Both the position numbers and the translations under genes were made by a program. DNA of 64,000 bases from Lachnospiraceae bacterium V9D3004 (GTDB lineage Bacteria > Bacillota > Clostridia > Lachnospirales > Lachnospiraceae): NCBI GenBank assembly GCA_000621985.1, contig JHWW01000014.1:21644-85643 (forward strand), read 5' to 3'. The notes beneath the pieces were generated by a model. It was not told the origin of the DNA and searched no databases. It saw only the letters and a list, made by a program, of their open reading frames with translations. The stretch's first letter is position 1. Each line of letters begins with the position of its first letter. Of this stretch, positions 8,987 through 18,021 are shown in pieces.

Positions 8987-10408
8987 TTACCCCCTTGCCA
9001 ATCTTTCGATCACATTACGCAGGAATCTGTCCAGCCTTCCTACAGAAGCAATATCTATCTTCTCATTAGTCGTGTGGATATCATACATATCCGGTCCGAT
9101 AGATACGATATCCATATCCGGTATCTTTTCCACGAAAAGACCGCCTTCAAGACCGGCATGCACTCCTTCGACGACCGGATCTTTTCCGAATGTATCCTTA
9201 TATACTTCACACAGTACATCCCTGAACGAAGATTCTTCTTTCATATCCCATCCCGGATATCCGCCGTAAGACTTATATGCCGCTCCGGTTATCCCTGCAA
9301 GCATTTCAATTGTTCGGCTCATGTGATCAATATAACTTTTCTTGCTGCTTCTCATGGAGATGACTATTCGAACATTCTTTTCGTCCGTATTCAATACTCC
9401 GATATTGCAGGAACTCTCAACCATTCCGGGAATTCCCGCACTCATAACCTGTACTCCGCACGGAAGCAATGTTAAAAGCTGTTTTAACTTTTTGGCACTA
9501 TCGACATCAAATATGTTATGCTTTGGAACGCTACCGTAACTTATATCAAAAGAAATGCCCGGCTCGGCTGCAATACATTCGCTTTTTATGACTTTAATTG
9601 CCTGTCTGATGTCATTCTGAATATTAACGTCAGGATCAACTGCGATCCTTAGTACGGCTTCGCCCGGTATAACATTGTCTTTCCTTCCGCCGCATATATC
9701 GATAAGCTTGTATGAAACACCTGTATTGTCAAGAATATCCATGAATCGTCCGAGAGTTTTTACGGCATTCCATCTGTTCTTATCGATCTCGATTCCCGAA
9801 TGCCCTCCTCTAAGTCCGCTAAGTCTGATGATCATTTCCTCGCCTGTGAATCCTTCTCTTCGTATCGGAAGATCGATCTCTCCCACAAGACCTCCTGCGC
9901 ATGATACAGTGAATATCCCTTCTTCTTCCGAATCGATATTGATCATTCGTCTGCCTTTTAATACGGATGCGTCAATTGCTGCGGCACCGTACATTCCTAT
10001 CTCTTCATCGGTGGTGATCACCATCTCAAGCGGCGGATGAACAAGCGAATCATCTGCAAGATATTCAAGCATATAAGCAACCGCTATCCCATCGTCTCCG
10101 CCAAGGGTTGTCCCGTCGGCATGTAAGAATCCGTCTTCTTCTATGATACTGATTCCTTCCGTAAGAAAATCATGGGTACTTCCCGTTTCTTTCTCGCACA
10201 CCATATCCATATGTCCCTGCAGGATAAGCGGTTCACATTTCTCATATCCCGGGGTCGCGTCCTTATATATAACAACATTAAGAGCATCATCCTGTATGTA
10301 TTCAAGACCATGCTCTTTTGCAAAATCAACCAGAAAATTGCTTATACCCTCATTATTCCGTGAGCCCCTGGGTATAGAGCTTATTTTCTTAAAATATTCC
10401 AAGATCAT
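8987..10408 (-). CDS. pepD: Aminoacyl-histidine dipeptidase (M20 family)
   Basis: This 473-residue cytoplasmic metallopeptidase is of the PepD (carnosinase-like) type. Visible metal and catalytic motifs are LQGHMDMVCEK (His and Asp), GTTLGGDDGIAVAY, and TTDEEIGMYGA with the catalytic Glu pair. The lid-domain GGRKDNVIPGEA and the late GVHAGLEGG are also present. Length and motif order match the family. An AGAGGT site supports the ATG at 10408. The Nudix gene follows after 8 bases. A long hairpin (10448-10507) lies just upstream. Confidence 0.92.
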   Translation of the reverse strand: MILEYFKKISSIPRGSRNNEGISNFLVDFAKEHGLEYIQDDALNVVIYKDATPGYEKCEPLILQGHMDMVCEKETGSTHDFLTEGISIIEEDGFLHADGTTLGGDDGIAVAYMLEYLADDSLVHPPLEMVITTDEEIGMYGAAAIDASVLKGRRMINIDSEEEGIFTVSCAGGLVGEIDLPIRREGFTGEEMIIRLSGLRGGHSGIEIDKNRWNAVKTLGRFMDILDNTGVSYKLIDICGGRKDNVIPGEAVLRIAVDPDVNIQNDIRQAIKVIKSECIAAEPGISFDISYGSVPKHNIFDVDSAKKLKQLLTLLPCGVQVMSAGIPGMVESSCNIGVLNTDEKNVRIVISMRSSKKSYIDHMSRTIEMLAGITGAAYKSYGGYPGWDMKEESSFRDVLCEVYKDTFGKDPVVEGVHAGLEGGLFVEKIPDMDIVSIGPDMYDIHTTNEKIDIASVGRLDRFLRNVIERLARG

Positions 10409-10447
10409 AAGATTTGTACCTCTATACTTTTGTAGTTCTGTCCGTGT

Positions 10448-10507
10448 TCAGCACCCCCTAGGTGTTCCTTGTCGCTTACGCGCCAAGGAACACCTAGGGG
10501 GTGCTGA
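10448..10507. repeat. Perfect 24-bp-stem hairpin with TAAGCGA loop
   Basis: Arms 10448-10471 and 10484-10507 are perfect inverted copies (24 bp, GC-rich, including CACCTAGG). The 12-base loop (10472-10483) reads GCGTAAGCGA on the minus strand. It begins six bases after the UPF0210 stop codon and precedes the pepD start. It has no U-tract. It belongs with the hairpins at 117-207 and, less closely, 51427-51480: the stems are unrelated but the loop core is shared. Confidence 0.9.
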
Positions 10508-10513
10508 CACTTA

Positions 10514-11878
10514 TTAGTTTTTAAAACTGTGGATCGGCGCCGGTATCCTTCCTTTTCTGTTGATAAAATCAGCGCATCCGAATCTGTTCACGGGCATTAT
10601 CGGCGCATATCCGAGAAGGCCGCCGAACTCAACGGTATCGCCCACTTTTTTTCCGGATACCGGAATTATCCTCACTGCCGTAGTCTTCTGGTTTATCATT
10701 CCTATAGCCATCTCATCGGCGATTATTCCGGAGAGTGTAGTCTCACTTGTATCACCCGGAACAGCTATCATATCAAGACCCACCGAACATACGCAGGTCA
10801 TTGCCTCGAGTTTTTCAAGAGTAAGAGCTCCGTCATTCACTGCGCGGATCATACCCTGATCTTCACTTACCGGAATAAATGCACCGCTTAATCCTCCGAC
10901 ATACGAAGAAGCCATTATTCCGCCCTTCTTTACCTGATCGTTAAGAAGCGCAAGAGCTGCCGTTGTTCCCGGAGCACCCGCTCTCTCAAGTCCCATCTCT
11001 TCAAATATATCAGCAATACTGTCTCCTATTGCCGGTGTCGGCGCAAGTGACAGATCGATTATTCCAAACGGAATACCAAGCCTTTCAGAAGCCTCTTTTG
11101 CAACAAGCTGTCCCACTCTTGTGATCTTAAATGCTGTCTTTTTAATTGTTTCGCACAGCACCTCAAAATCTTCACCGTGAATGCTTTCAAGCGCTTTCTT
11201 AACAACTCCCGGTCCGCTTACTCCGACATTGATCACATTATCGGCTTCCGTAACACCATGGAATGCTCCCGCCATGAAAGGATTATCATCCGGCGCGTTA
11301 CAGAATACAACAAGCTTCGCACAACCTATCGAATCATTCTCTTTTGTAAGCTCTGCAGTCTCGCGGATTATACTTCCCATAAGCCTTATAGCATCCATGT
11401 CAAGTCCTGTCTTGGTAGAACCGAGATTAACGGAACTGCATACCATATCGGTTGATGCAAGAGCTTCGGGGATCGAACGTATAAGATATTCATCGGCCTT
11501 TGTCATGCCTTTTGAAACAAGAGCAGAATATCCTCCGATAAAATTAACGCCTACCTCTTTTGCAGCCTTATCGAGAGTCTTAGCGATAGTCACAAAATCC
11601 TCGCTGCTTTTGCATGCAGAAGCACCGACAAGCGCTATTGGCGTAACGGATATCCTCTTGTTAACTATCGGGATTCCAAACTCTTTTTCTATGTCACAGC
11701 CTGTCTTTACCAGATTGGCTGCTGTTTTTGTGATCCTGTCATATATTTTTTCATTAAGTCTGTCAAGATCATTGTCTGCAAGATCAAGAAGACTTATACC
11801 AAGTGTGATCGTTCTTACGTCAAGATTCTCTTTTTCGATCATCTTGTTGGTCTCAAGAACTTCATTAATATTTACCAT
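10514..11878 (-). CDS. UPF0210 / PFL family protein
   Basis: The protein has 454 residues from the ATG at 11878, which follows AAGGACAGG; a TTG at 11902 would add eight residues. It matches the conserved UPF0210 (DUF711) family along its whole length, with [44 protein letters not shown] and the glycine-rich ending [10 protein letters not shown]. The biochemical function of the family is not established; its fold relates to glycyl-radical proteins, but no obvious radical-glycine loop is present. The partner ACT-domain gene lies 90 bases upstream, the common arrangement for this pair in Firmicutes. Confidence 0.92.
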   Translation of the reverse strand: MVNINEVLETNKMIEKENLDVRTITLGISLLDLADNDLDRLNEKIYDRITKTAANLVKTGCDIEKEFGIPIVNKRISVTPIALVGASACKSSEDFVTIAKTLDKAAKEVGVNFIGGYSALVSKGMTKADEYLIRSIPEALASTDMVCSSVNLGSTKTGLDMDAIRLMGSIIRETAELTKENDSIGCAKLVVFCNAPDDNPFMAGAFHGVTEADNVINVGVSGPGVVKKALESIHGEDFEVLCETIKKTAFKITRVGQLVAKEASERLGIPFGIIDLSLAPTPAIGDSIADIFEEMGLERAGAPGTTAALALLNDQVKKGGIMASSYVGGLSGAFIPVSEDQGMIRAVNDGALTLEKLEAMTCVCSVGLDMIAVPGDTSETTLSGIIADEMAIGMINQKTTAVRIIPVSGKKVGDTVEFGGLLGYAPIMPVNRFGCADFINRKGRIPAPIHSFKN

Positions 11879-11968
11879 ATTTTTCCTGTCCTTCCGAATC
11901 AAATCCTTAGTTTTTTATGCATCCGTACCCGCATGACCGGTTATCTGTATCGATGATACAATCCGTAC

Positions 11969-12241
11969 TTACAGTCTGTGCATCATATCGAATATCTCTT
12001 CGCGCTGTATCTTTATCACGCAGCCGATATCCTCTCCAAGCTTTGTAAGATCATCATTTATCTCACTGAAATCCCTGCTTCCTTCGCTTATATCGGCGAT
12101 CATCATCATGTTAAAATATCCACCGGTGATAGTCTGGGATATATCAAGAATATTCACCTTGATCTCTGCCAGATATGTACATACTTTTGCAATAATTCCA
12201 ACACTGTCTTTTCCTACTACTGTTATGATTGTTTTCTTCAT
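11969..12241 (-). CDS. ACT domain protein (UPF0237 / GcvR-like)
   Basis: This 90-residue protein has two ACT-type segments: TVVGKDSVGIIAKVCTYLAE (about 5-24) and VNILDISQTITGGYFNMMM. ACT domains bind small ligands, usually amino acids. The ATG at 12241 is chosen because a GAGGAAGG site precedes it directly. It lies just upstream of the UPF0210 gene, and the two families are habitually paired, so a joint function is likely though unknown. Confidence 0.88.
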   Translation of the reverse strand: MKKTIITVVGKDSVGIIAKVCTYLAEIKVNILDISQTITGGYFNMMMIADISEGSRDFSEINDDLTKLGEDIGCVIKIQREEIFDMMHRL

Positions 12242-12291
12242 TTTCCTTCCTCTTTTCAATGAAATATACTGTTTAACCCCAGATGTTTTTT

Positions 12292-13083
12292 TTACACTGC
12301 AGACATGCAGGACATCTCGTCCCGCCTTGCCGTTTTTATATTGAATCTTGAGATATCTCCGTATTCAAGGTTAAGCTCACATTTTACTGTCTCATATGCC
12401 AGTTCCGGATAATTATTCTCCTTACTCAGATGACCGAGATACACATTCTTAACGCTTCTTCCAAGCAGATGCAGTATAAGTCTTGCGCACATATCATTGG
12501 AGAGATGTCCGTGTGAACTTATGATCCTTTGTTTTAACATGTACGGATAAGGCCCTGCTTCCAGCATTGATCTGTCATAATTGGATTCGAGAAATAATGT
12601 ACTTGAACCTTCAAGGTGGGATATTATATAATCATCAAATGTTCCGAGATCTGTTGCAAGACCGAGCTTTGAATCTCCGTCAGACAGAGTGTAACATATG
12701 GGATCTTTTGCATCATGAGATATCGAAAAAGGCATTACGTCTATATCACCCACGACAAATGCATTATCAGGTTTCACAGGATTGAAAAGGGATGTATCTA
12801 TCCTGTTTTTTTTGTCCAGTGCCGCTATCGCATCAAGAGTCGCCATGGTAGCATACACGGGCACATGGTGTCTGCTCAAAAATACTTCGAGTCCTTTAAT
12901 ATGATCCGAATGCTCATGAGTTACAAGTATCGCATCAAGGCCCTCAGGTTTAACTCCCAGACTTTCCAGACCGCATGTAATGCGCTTTGTCGATATACCG
13001 GCATCTATAAGAAGTCCGGTACTTTCGCTTCCGACATATTCACAATTACCGCTGCTGCCACTGGCAATACAACAGAACTTCAT
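12292..13083 (-). CDS. MBL-fold metallohydrolase, YycJ/WalJ type
   Basis: This 263-residue protein opens with MKFCCIASGSSGNC and LLIDAGIS and carries the metal site VTHEHSDHIKG. Further metal ligands lie in SISHDAKDP and SSHGHLSNDM, and LGHLSKENN is typical of YycJ (WalJ), a 5'-exonuclease-like MBL protein linked to DNA repair and cell-wall control in Bacillus. The start is the ATG at 13083, eight bases after GGAG. It is 21 bases downstream of the FtsA-like gene and probably co-transcribed with it. No walRK genes are nearby. Confidence 0.88.
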   Translation of the reverse strand: MKFCCIASGSSGNCEYVGSESTGLLIDAGISTKRITCGLESLGVKPEGLDAILVTHEHSDHIKGLEVFLSRHHVPVYATMATLDAIAALDKKNRIDTSLFNPVKPDNAFVVGDIDVMPFSISHDAKDPICYTLSDGDSKLGLATDLGTFDDYIISHLEGSSTLFLESNYDRSMLEAGPYPYMLKQRIISSHGHLSNDMCARLILHLLGRSVKNVYLGHLSKENNYPELAYETVKCELNLEYGDISRFNIKTARRDEMSCMSAV

Positions 13084-13107
13084 CAAAAAAACTCCTTTGC
13101 TATTGTA

Positions 13108-15396
13108 TTATTTCTCCCAATACAGACGTATTATATCTCCCTCATCGATCGGCGATGTGAATGTTGCCGTCTCATCATTTACGGTAAGCTGCAATTTCTT
13201 ACCGCCGATAACAGATGTATCAAACGGATAAAAATCCAATATATCCACGAATATATAAGAACTCTTTCCTTTAAGAACAACTCTTGTATTATTGACTATG
13301 ACCGCGATCTCCTTCGGCTTTGAATCAACCGGCTTCGGAATGTCTCCGGTCTCAACCTGACTATTGTTTTCAGAAGCACCGACGCCTCCGCCTGTATGTC
13401 CGGGTACTGACATGTTACCGGCTTCATGTGCGCCTGCTGCCCGAGTGGTTGCTCCCGCCTGCACATTTTCACCTGTTCCGCCGCCTTCTCCTGCTCTCTT
13501 CGCGCCTGCGTATATTGCACTGTCATCATGAGTAGAACCGTCATCATACTGATCACGGCCTCCTATACTCTCGTCCGCATAATGATAATCAGCTTCAGCC
13601 TCTTTGTCATCTACGGGCAGATCGTGATAAGACATATCCTGTCTTTCTTTCAGGATATTGTATTGTATCTTAAAATTCGCATATACTTTCTCTTCAGGTC
13701 CTGCCGCCTCGTTATTGACAGTTATTCCTTCATGATATGGCAGATCCATAAAATCAAGCACCTGACCAAGTGTATAATAATCAAGCACTTCTATCACATC
13801 TCCGGTAGCGATATTATAGCTTCCCGGAACAAGCTTGCGGTTAACGCTTACATATCTCGGACATACGATCTCACTTCCGTTTACATAGAACACGATGTCG
13901 GAAGAATATTCCGGAAGTGACTGTACTACGCACACTGCCGCCGCACCTTTGGTCGATTCTTCGATCACTATCTTATCATTTGCTTCGATCGATGCATTGA
14001 GGTTTGATTCCCTTCCGTTAACGAATATTTTCGAAGGTTCTCCCTGTTCTCCACGAACCATCCTCTTTTCACCATTTATCGTATAAATGATCTCATCGCC
14101 CCTCTTCGGGAACAGGAAATCATTGGCAAGACCAAGCTGGAGCGCCGCATCCATTACGGTAACTCTGTCATTGTCATACAGCTTGATATGCTCACCATTA
14201 ATAACAACCTGAATAAAATTATTCTTCTGTTCATAGAAATTAAGGCATATACCTATAGGCGTAACAAGCAGCGAATCTTTCTTGATATCCTGCTTAAAAT
14301 CAATATTATGCATAACCTCGGGGCCGCGGATCGCAACCCTCTCCTTGGCAATTCCAAGGTAATCAGCAAGCGCATCGGTATAACCTATGATCTTGCCGCC
14401 GCCACCTACAACGAACACGGCACTTACCGGTTTGTCGCCGTTTAATTCTATTATCTTATCCGCAGTCTCCTTCGCAATGCGATCAACTGTCGGTTTGATC
14501 GTCTTAAGTAATTCCGCCTGGGATATGGTCTGGCTGAGTCCCATGATATCCTTGAACTTGATAGTCTTGCGGTTGAGACTCTTCTTAATATCCTCCGCGA
14601 CCTTAAACTCCGTGAGACATTTTGCGGCAATGACTTCAGTGATCTCATCACCTGCAAAAGGCATCATTCCGAATGCCTCTATACGTCCGCCTTTGGCTAT
14701 GGAAATATCGGAAGTTCCGGCTCCAACGTCCACAAGCGCAATATTAAGAAGCCTGTATGCTTCAGGAATAGCAACATTAATGGCAGCGATCGGCTCCAAA
14801 GTCATATTGGCAACCTTAAGGCCTGCTTTCTCAACAACCGCATACAGTCCATCAACAACTTCATCCGGCAGGAAAGTAGCTATAAGTTCAACACCGATCT
14901 TAACTGCCTTATGTTCATCAAGTACAGAGATCGCATAATCATTCAGATAATACTGTACTACAGAATATCCGACACAATAGAATCTTGTTATATCGGAAGC
15001 GGTAAGCTCCCTGATCTCATCGTATGCTTTCTCAACAGCAAGCATCTCCAGCGAATATACATGCTCGGGTGTTACAATAGTTTCCTCGGGAAGCTCCTGA
15101 TCCACCCTTTTTCTGATCGTTCGAAGAACACGTCCGGCTGCCGCGATACATACATCTTCAAGCGGTCTCTTTATCATGTCTTCAAGCTTATCCTTAATCT
15201 GCACTATCGACTCGGCAACCATGTTGATATCATGTATCTGTCCGTCAAGCATGGCTCTCGTCTGGTGCTCGAGCGACACCTGTGCCTCAACGATAAAATG
15301 ATTCCTCGCATCTTTATAGCCGACTGTGCCGACCATATTGCGTGTACCTATATCCAAACCAAATATATATCTTCCGGTGTGATTCTTATTTGCCAT
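13108..15396 (-). CDS. Large FtsA-like actin-fold ATPase with extra C-terminal domains
   Basis: The protein has 762 residues from the ATG at 15396. Residues 1-380 have the FtsA/PilM actin-like core: FGLDIGTRNMVGTVGY (phosphate 1), LVDVGAGTSDISI (phosphate 2), and FVVGGGGKIIGYTDALA (adenosine). Genuine FtsA is about 420 residues. Here the core is followed by beta-rich segments (about 390-580), a Gly/Ala/Asp-rich linker (about 590-690) and a small C-terminal beta domain ending DEGDIIRLYWEK. There is no FtsA-type amphipathic tail and no ftsZ neighbour. It may be a divergent division or envelope scaffold; the role is open. Confidence 0.75.
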   Translation of the reverse strand: MANKNHTGRYIFGLDIGTRNMVGTVGYKDARNHFIVEAQVSLEHQTRAMLDGQIHDINMVAESIVQIKDKLEDMIKRPLEDVCIAAAGRVLRTIRKRVDQELPEETIVTPEHVYSLEMLAVEKAYDEIRELTASDITRFYCVGYSVVQYYLNDYAISVLDEHKAVKIGVELIATFLPDEVVDGLYAVVEKAGLKVANMTLEPIAAINVAIPEAYRLLNIALVDVGAGTSDISIAKGGRIEAFGMMPFAGDEITEVIAAKCLTEFKVAEDIKKSLNRKTIKFKDIMGLSQTISQAELLKTIKPTVDRIAKETADKIIELNGDKPVSAVFVVGGGGKIIGYTDALADYLGIAKERVAIRGPEVMHNIDFKQDIKKDSLLVTPIGICLNFYEQKNNFIQVVINGEHIKLYDNDRVTVMDAALQLGLANDFLFPKRGDEIIYTINGEKRMVRGEQGEPSKIFVNGRESNLNASIEANDKIVIEESTKGAAAVCVVQSLPEYSSDIVFYVNGSEIVCPRYVSVNRKLVPGSYNIATGDVIEVLDYYTLGQVLDFMDLPYHEGITVNNEAAGPEEKVYANFKIQYNILKERQDMSYHDLPVDDKEAEADYHYADESIGGRDQYDDGSTHDDSAIYAGAKRAGEGGGTGENVQAGATTRAAGAHEAGNMSVPGHTGGGVGASENNSQVETGDIPKPVDSKPKEIAVIVNNTRVVLKGKSSYIFVDILDFYPFDTSVIGGKKLQLTVNDETATFTSPIDEGDIIRLYWEK

Positions 15397-15467
15397 TAAC
15401 TGTGCCCCCAAGAACATTATTAATTAACAGAGTTTATATACCAAGCATTGAAAAACAATAATAAAAT

Positions 15468-15496
15468 ATTATAACATATACCCTAAAACAATACAA
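15468..15496 (-). promoter_or_regulatory. Probable promoter of the FtsA-like gene
   Basis: On the minus strand, TTGTAT (15491-15496) and a consensus TATAAT (15468-15473) are separated by exactly 17 bases, about 72 bases before the ATG at 15396. Confidence 0.55.
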
Positions 15497-15526
15497 GACC
15501 ATGACACAATGTCGTTTTGCCGTGCT

Positions 15527-16918
15527 TTAATCATTTACTATGTTATTGATCCATATCTCTTTTTTGATAAGAATATATGCGATAGCACTTTTTATTCCGT
15601 CCGCAAGCTGCACGAGAAAATACAACATGAATATATCCATATCAGTGAACCGGCTTAGCACATAGGCTATCGGCAGTGACACGACGATGAGGAATACACT
15701 GTCGAACAGGAACGTGATAAATGTCTTTCCACCCGAACGTATAGTAAAATACGACGCATGTAAAAATGCTATCTGCGGCATGAACAGAGCAGATAATCTA
15801 ATGAATCCCACTGCGAGTTCGCTTGTATGTTCATCGATATTATAAAATAACGGATAGAGTCCCGATGTAAAGAATACGACAAATGCCAGCACTACAGCCG
15901 AAAAGACTCCGAGTGATATAAGTTTCACCGCCGTATCCTTTGCTTCTTTCATCTTACCTGCGCCGAGAAGCTGTCCGACAAGTATCGCCACCGCATCTCC
16001 CATTGCAAAGAATACTACATAGAAAATGTTGACAACGGTATTACATATATTCATTCCCGCAACAACGGAAAGTCCCCTGACGGAATAACATTGCATAAGC
16101 ATTGCCATTCCCAAAGACCATAACGTTTCATTTATAAGCAACGGAGTTCCCCGTCTGATTATACTGAACGTCAATTCTGCCGGAATCCTGAAATTCCTGT
16201 ACATTCCCACAATATACGTATTGATATGACTGTTGTGATGTGTCCATACGATCACTATCAGCGCTTCGATCCATCTCGATATGACAGTAGCAAATGCCGC
16301 ACCTTCGACACCCATCTCGGGAAAGCCAAACATTCCATATATCAGAAGATAATTAAATATCAGATTGATAACAACAGCAATTATTCCCGCAACCATTGGC
16401 ACAAAGGTTCTTCCGCACTCTCTCAGTGTTCCGGAATATATCTGCGACAGCATCATCGCAGGAAGTCCGGCGAACATAATTACCATATACTCATAGCCGA
16501 AATGATGCGTTGCAACAATATCTCCGCCGTCATCATTTCCTCTCAGATACATATCTATGAGTCCGTCACCGGCAAAATATAATATGGCTACCGTAGCGGC
16601 GATTATGATCGTACATATTACAAGTTTGAATCTGAAAGTATATCTGACTCCTTCATCATCAGCTTTTCCAAAATACTGCGCCGTGAATATTCCGGCACCT
16701 GCGATGGCGCCGAACAATGCAAGATAGCACACAAAGAAAAGCTGGTTAACGATTGCCACTCCGGACATTTCTTCCGTTCCCAGCCTTCCGACCATTATAT
16801 TATCAAGCAGACTCACAAAATTCGTAATGGCATTCTGTACCATTATCGGAACGGAGACAGCAAGCACTTTTTTGTAAAATGCACGGTCTCCAACATATTT
16901 TGAAAGCTTATTGTTCAT
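15527..16918 (-). CDS. MATE-family multidrug/Na+ efflux transporter
   Basis: This membrane protein has 463 residues (from ATG 16918, preceded by AAAGGAC) and 12 predicted helices. It shows the two-fold MATE pattern: VPIMVQNAITNFVSLLDNIMVGRLG at the start of the first half, and GTPLLINETLWSLGMAMLMQCYS at the start of the second. It probably exports cationic compounds using an ion gradient; the substrate is not inferable. It lies 40 bases downstream of the tyrosine phosphatase gene. Confidence 0.92.
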   Translation of the reverse strand: MNNKLSKYVGDRAFYKKVLAVSVPIMVQNAITNFVSLLDNIMVGRLGTEEMSGVAIVNQLFFVCYLALFGAIAGAGIFTAQYFGKADDEGVRYTFRFKLVICTIIIAATVAILYFAGDGLIDMYLRGNDDGGDIVATHHFGYEYMVIMFAGLPAMMLSQIYSGTLRECGRTFVPMVAGIIAVVINLIFNYLLIYGMFGFPEMGVEGAAFATVISRWIEALIVIVWTHHNSHINTYIVGMYRNFRIPAELTFSIIRRGTPLLINETLWSLGMAMLMQCYSVRGLSVVAGMNICNTVVNIFYVVFFAMGDAVAILVGQLLGAGKMKEAKDTAVKLISLGVFSAVVLAFVVFFTSGLYPLFYNIDEHTSELAVGFIRLSALFMPQIAFLHASYFTIRSGGKTFITFLFDSVFLIVVSLPIAYVLSRFTDMDIFMLYFLVQLADGIKSAIAYILIKKEIWINNIVND

Positions 16919-16957
16919 ACTACAGTCCTTTTTGTTCCCTTTCACTTTGCGACATAA

Positions 16958-17410
16958 TTATGCTGTTATCTCCTCCAGAAATGCTGCAAGCCCAACACAC
17001 AGGTCACTGTATGTAGCCTCAAAATCTCCTGTATACCACGGATCAGCGACGTCACGCCCCGAGCCGGCAAAAGTAAGAAGTTTGTATATCTTTCCTTCGG
17101 GATCTCCGCCAGCAATACGCGTCATATTGCGGATATTGGCAGTATCCATACCTATAAGATAATCATAGTATTCATAGTCCTTCTTAGTCATCTGTCTCGC
17201 ATGCCTCGGCGAAAAAGGGAATCCGTATCGCTTCAGTGTTGTTCGCGCTCCGTAATGAATATCATTTCCGATCTCTTCTCTGCTCGTTGCAGCTGAAGCG
17301 ATCTCAAACTGATCTGCCAGACCACGATCGGCAACATATTTTTTCAGCATGAACTCACCCATTGGCGATCTGCATATATTTCCATGACAAACTATTAGCA
17401 CTTTTATCAT
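16958..17410 (-). CDS. Low-molecular-weight protein-tyrosine phosphatase
   Basis: This 150-residue protein has the P-loop VCHGNICRSP at residues 7-16 (nucleophile Cys8, Arg14). The general-acid loop is DPWYTGDFEAT near residue 123. Length and motif order match LMW-PTPs, which dephosphorylate tyrosine, or arginine in the YwlE type. A GGAGGG site precedes the ATG. No tyrosine-kinase or exopolysaccharide gene is adjacent, so the substrate is unknown. Confidence 0.93.
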   Translation of the reverse strand: MIKVLIVCHGNICRSPMGEFMLKKYVADRGLADQFEIASAATSREEIGNDIHYGARTTLKRYGFPFSPRHARQMTKKDYEYYDYLIGMDTANIRNMTRIAGGDPEGKIYKLLTFAGSGRDVADPWYTGDFEATYSDLCVGLAAFLEEITA

Positions 17411-17435
17411 ATTTTTTTAACCCTCCAAAACTACA

Positions 17436-17909
17436 TTATCCATATATCCTAATCCCGTCCTTTAGAATTTCGTTCGTCAGTTCAAGATTATCTCTAAGCT
17501 GTTCAAGGCTGAGCACATCTACCCTCTTATGGAGTGAATTTCTGAGTTTTTCAACCATCCCATAAAACTTAAGTCCCCTAACATCGGATGAAACCAACAG
17601 ATCCACATCACTTGTTTCTATAGCTTTCCCTTTTGCATAAGACCCAAACAAGATACAATAATGAACGGAATATTCTGAGAAAACACTGTCGCATTTAGCT
17701 CTTATATATTCCAGGTCCAAAATACCGTGTTCTTCATCTATCGGGTTTATTGCATTAAGCTTATCAAGAATGTAATTATATTTTAATGTACCAACCTTAT
17801 CGGCATCATTCTCATAAGATTTAAATGATCTTAGAGAAATACCCAGAATTTCTGCCGCCTGTTGTTGGGTCAGTTTCTTTTCTGTTCTCAATTCCTTGAT
17901 AGTGTTCAT
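17436..17909 (-). CDS. HTH-nucleotidyltransferase fusion (MNT-type antitoxin-like)
   Basis: This 157-residue protein joins an XRE-type helix-turn-helix (residues 1-55: LTQQQAAEILGISLRSFKSYE) to a minimal nucleotidyltransferase domain (about 70-157). The latter has the signature FGSYAKGKAIETSDVDLLV (GSX10DXD). Stand-alone MNT proteins pair with HEPN toxins as MntA-type antitoxins that AMPylate the toxin. No HEPN gene is adjacent: the neighbours are the phosphatase and a GGDEF protein. It may be a solitary regulator, or its partner has been lost. Inverted repeats just upstream suggest autoregulation. Confidence 0.85.
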   Translation of the reverse strand: MNTIKELRTEKKLTQQQAAEILGISLRSFKSYENDADKVGTLKYNYILDKLNAINPIDEEHGILDLEYIRAKCDSVFSEYSVHYCILFGSYAKGKAIETSDVDLLVSSDVRGLKFYGMVEKLRNSLHKRVDVLSLEQLRDNLELTNEILKDGIRIYG

Positions 17910-17941
17910 ATTGCACCTCCTTCATGGATAGTATGCAATAT

Positions 17942-17979
17942 TTGCACTTTAATGTCAAGTGCAAGTGCATTTTTTGCAC
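17942..17979. promoter_or_regulatory. Probable operator array of the HTH-nucleotidyltransferase gene
   Basis: TTGCACTT (17942-17949) and AAGTGCAA (17957-17964) form an 8-base inverted repeat with a 7-base spacer. It is immediately followed by GTGCA/TGCAC (17965-17979). Further AAGTGCA and TTGCAA words lie just upstream. The array starts 33 bases before the ATG at 17909, where an autoregulatory HTH protein would bind. Confidence 0.55.
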
Positions 17980-18021
17980 CATTTATAGATACAAGTGCAT
18001 CTTGCAACCTAAGACGGTTTT

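Noticed and set aside
12715..13323. Long plus-strand open frames opposite the minus-strand genes
   Set aside because: These and many similar frames (for example near 11181-11936 and 14911-15399) mirror real genes in other frames, lack ribosome sites and have no recognisable protein features.
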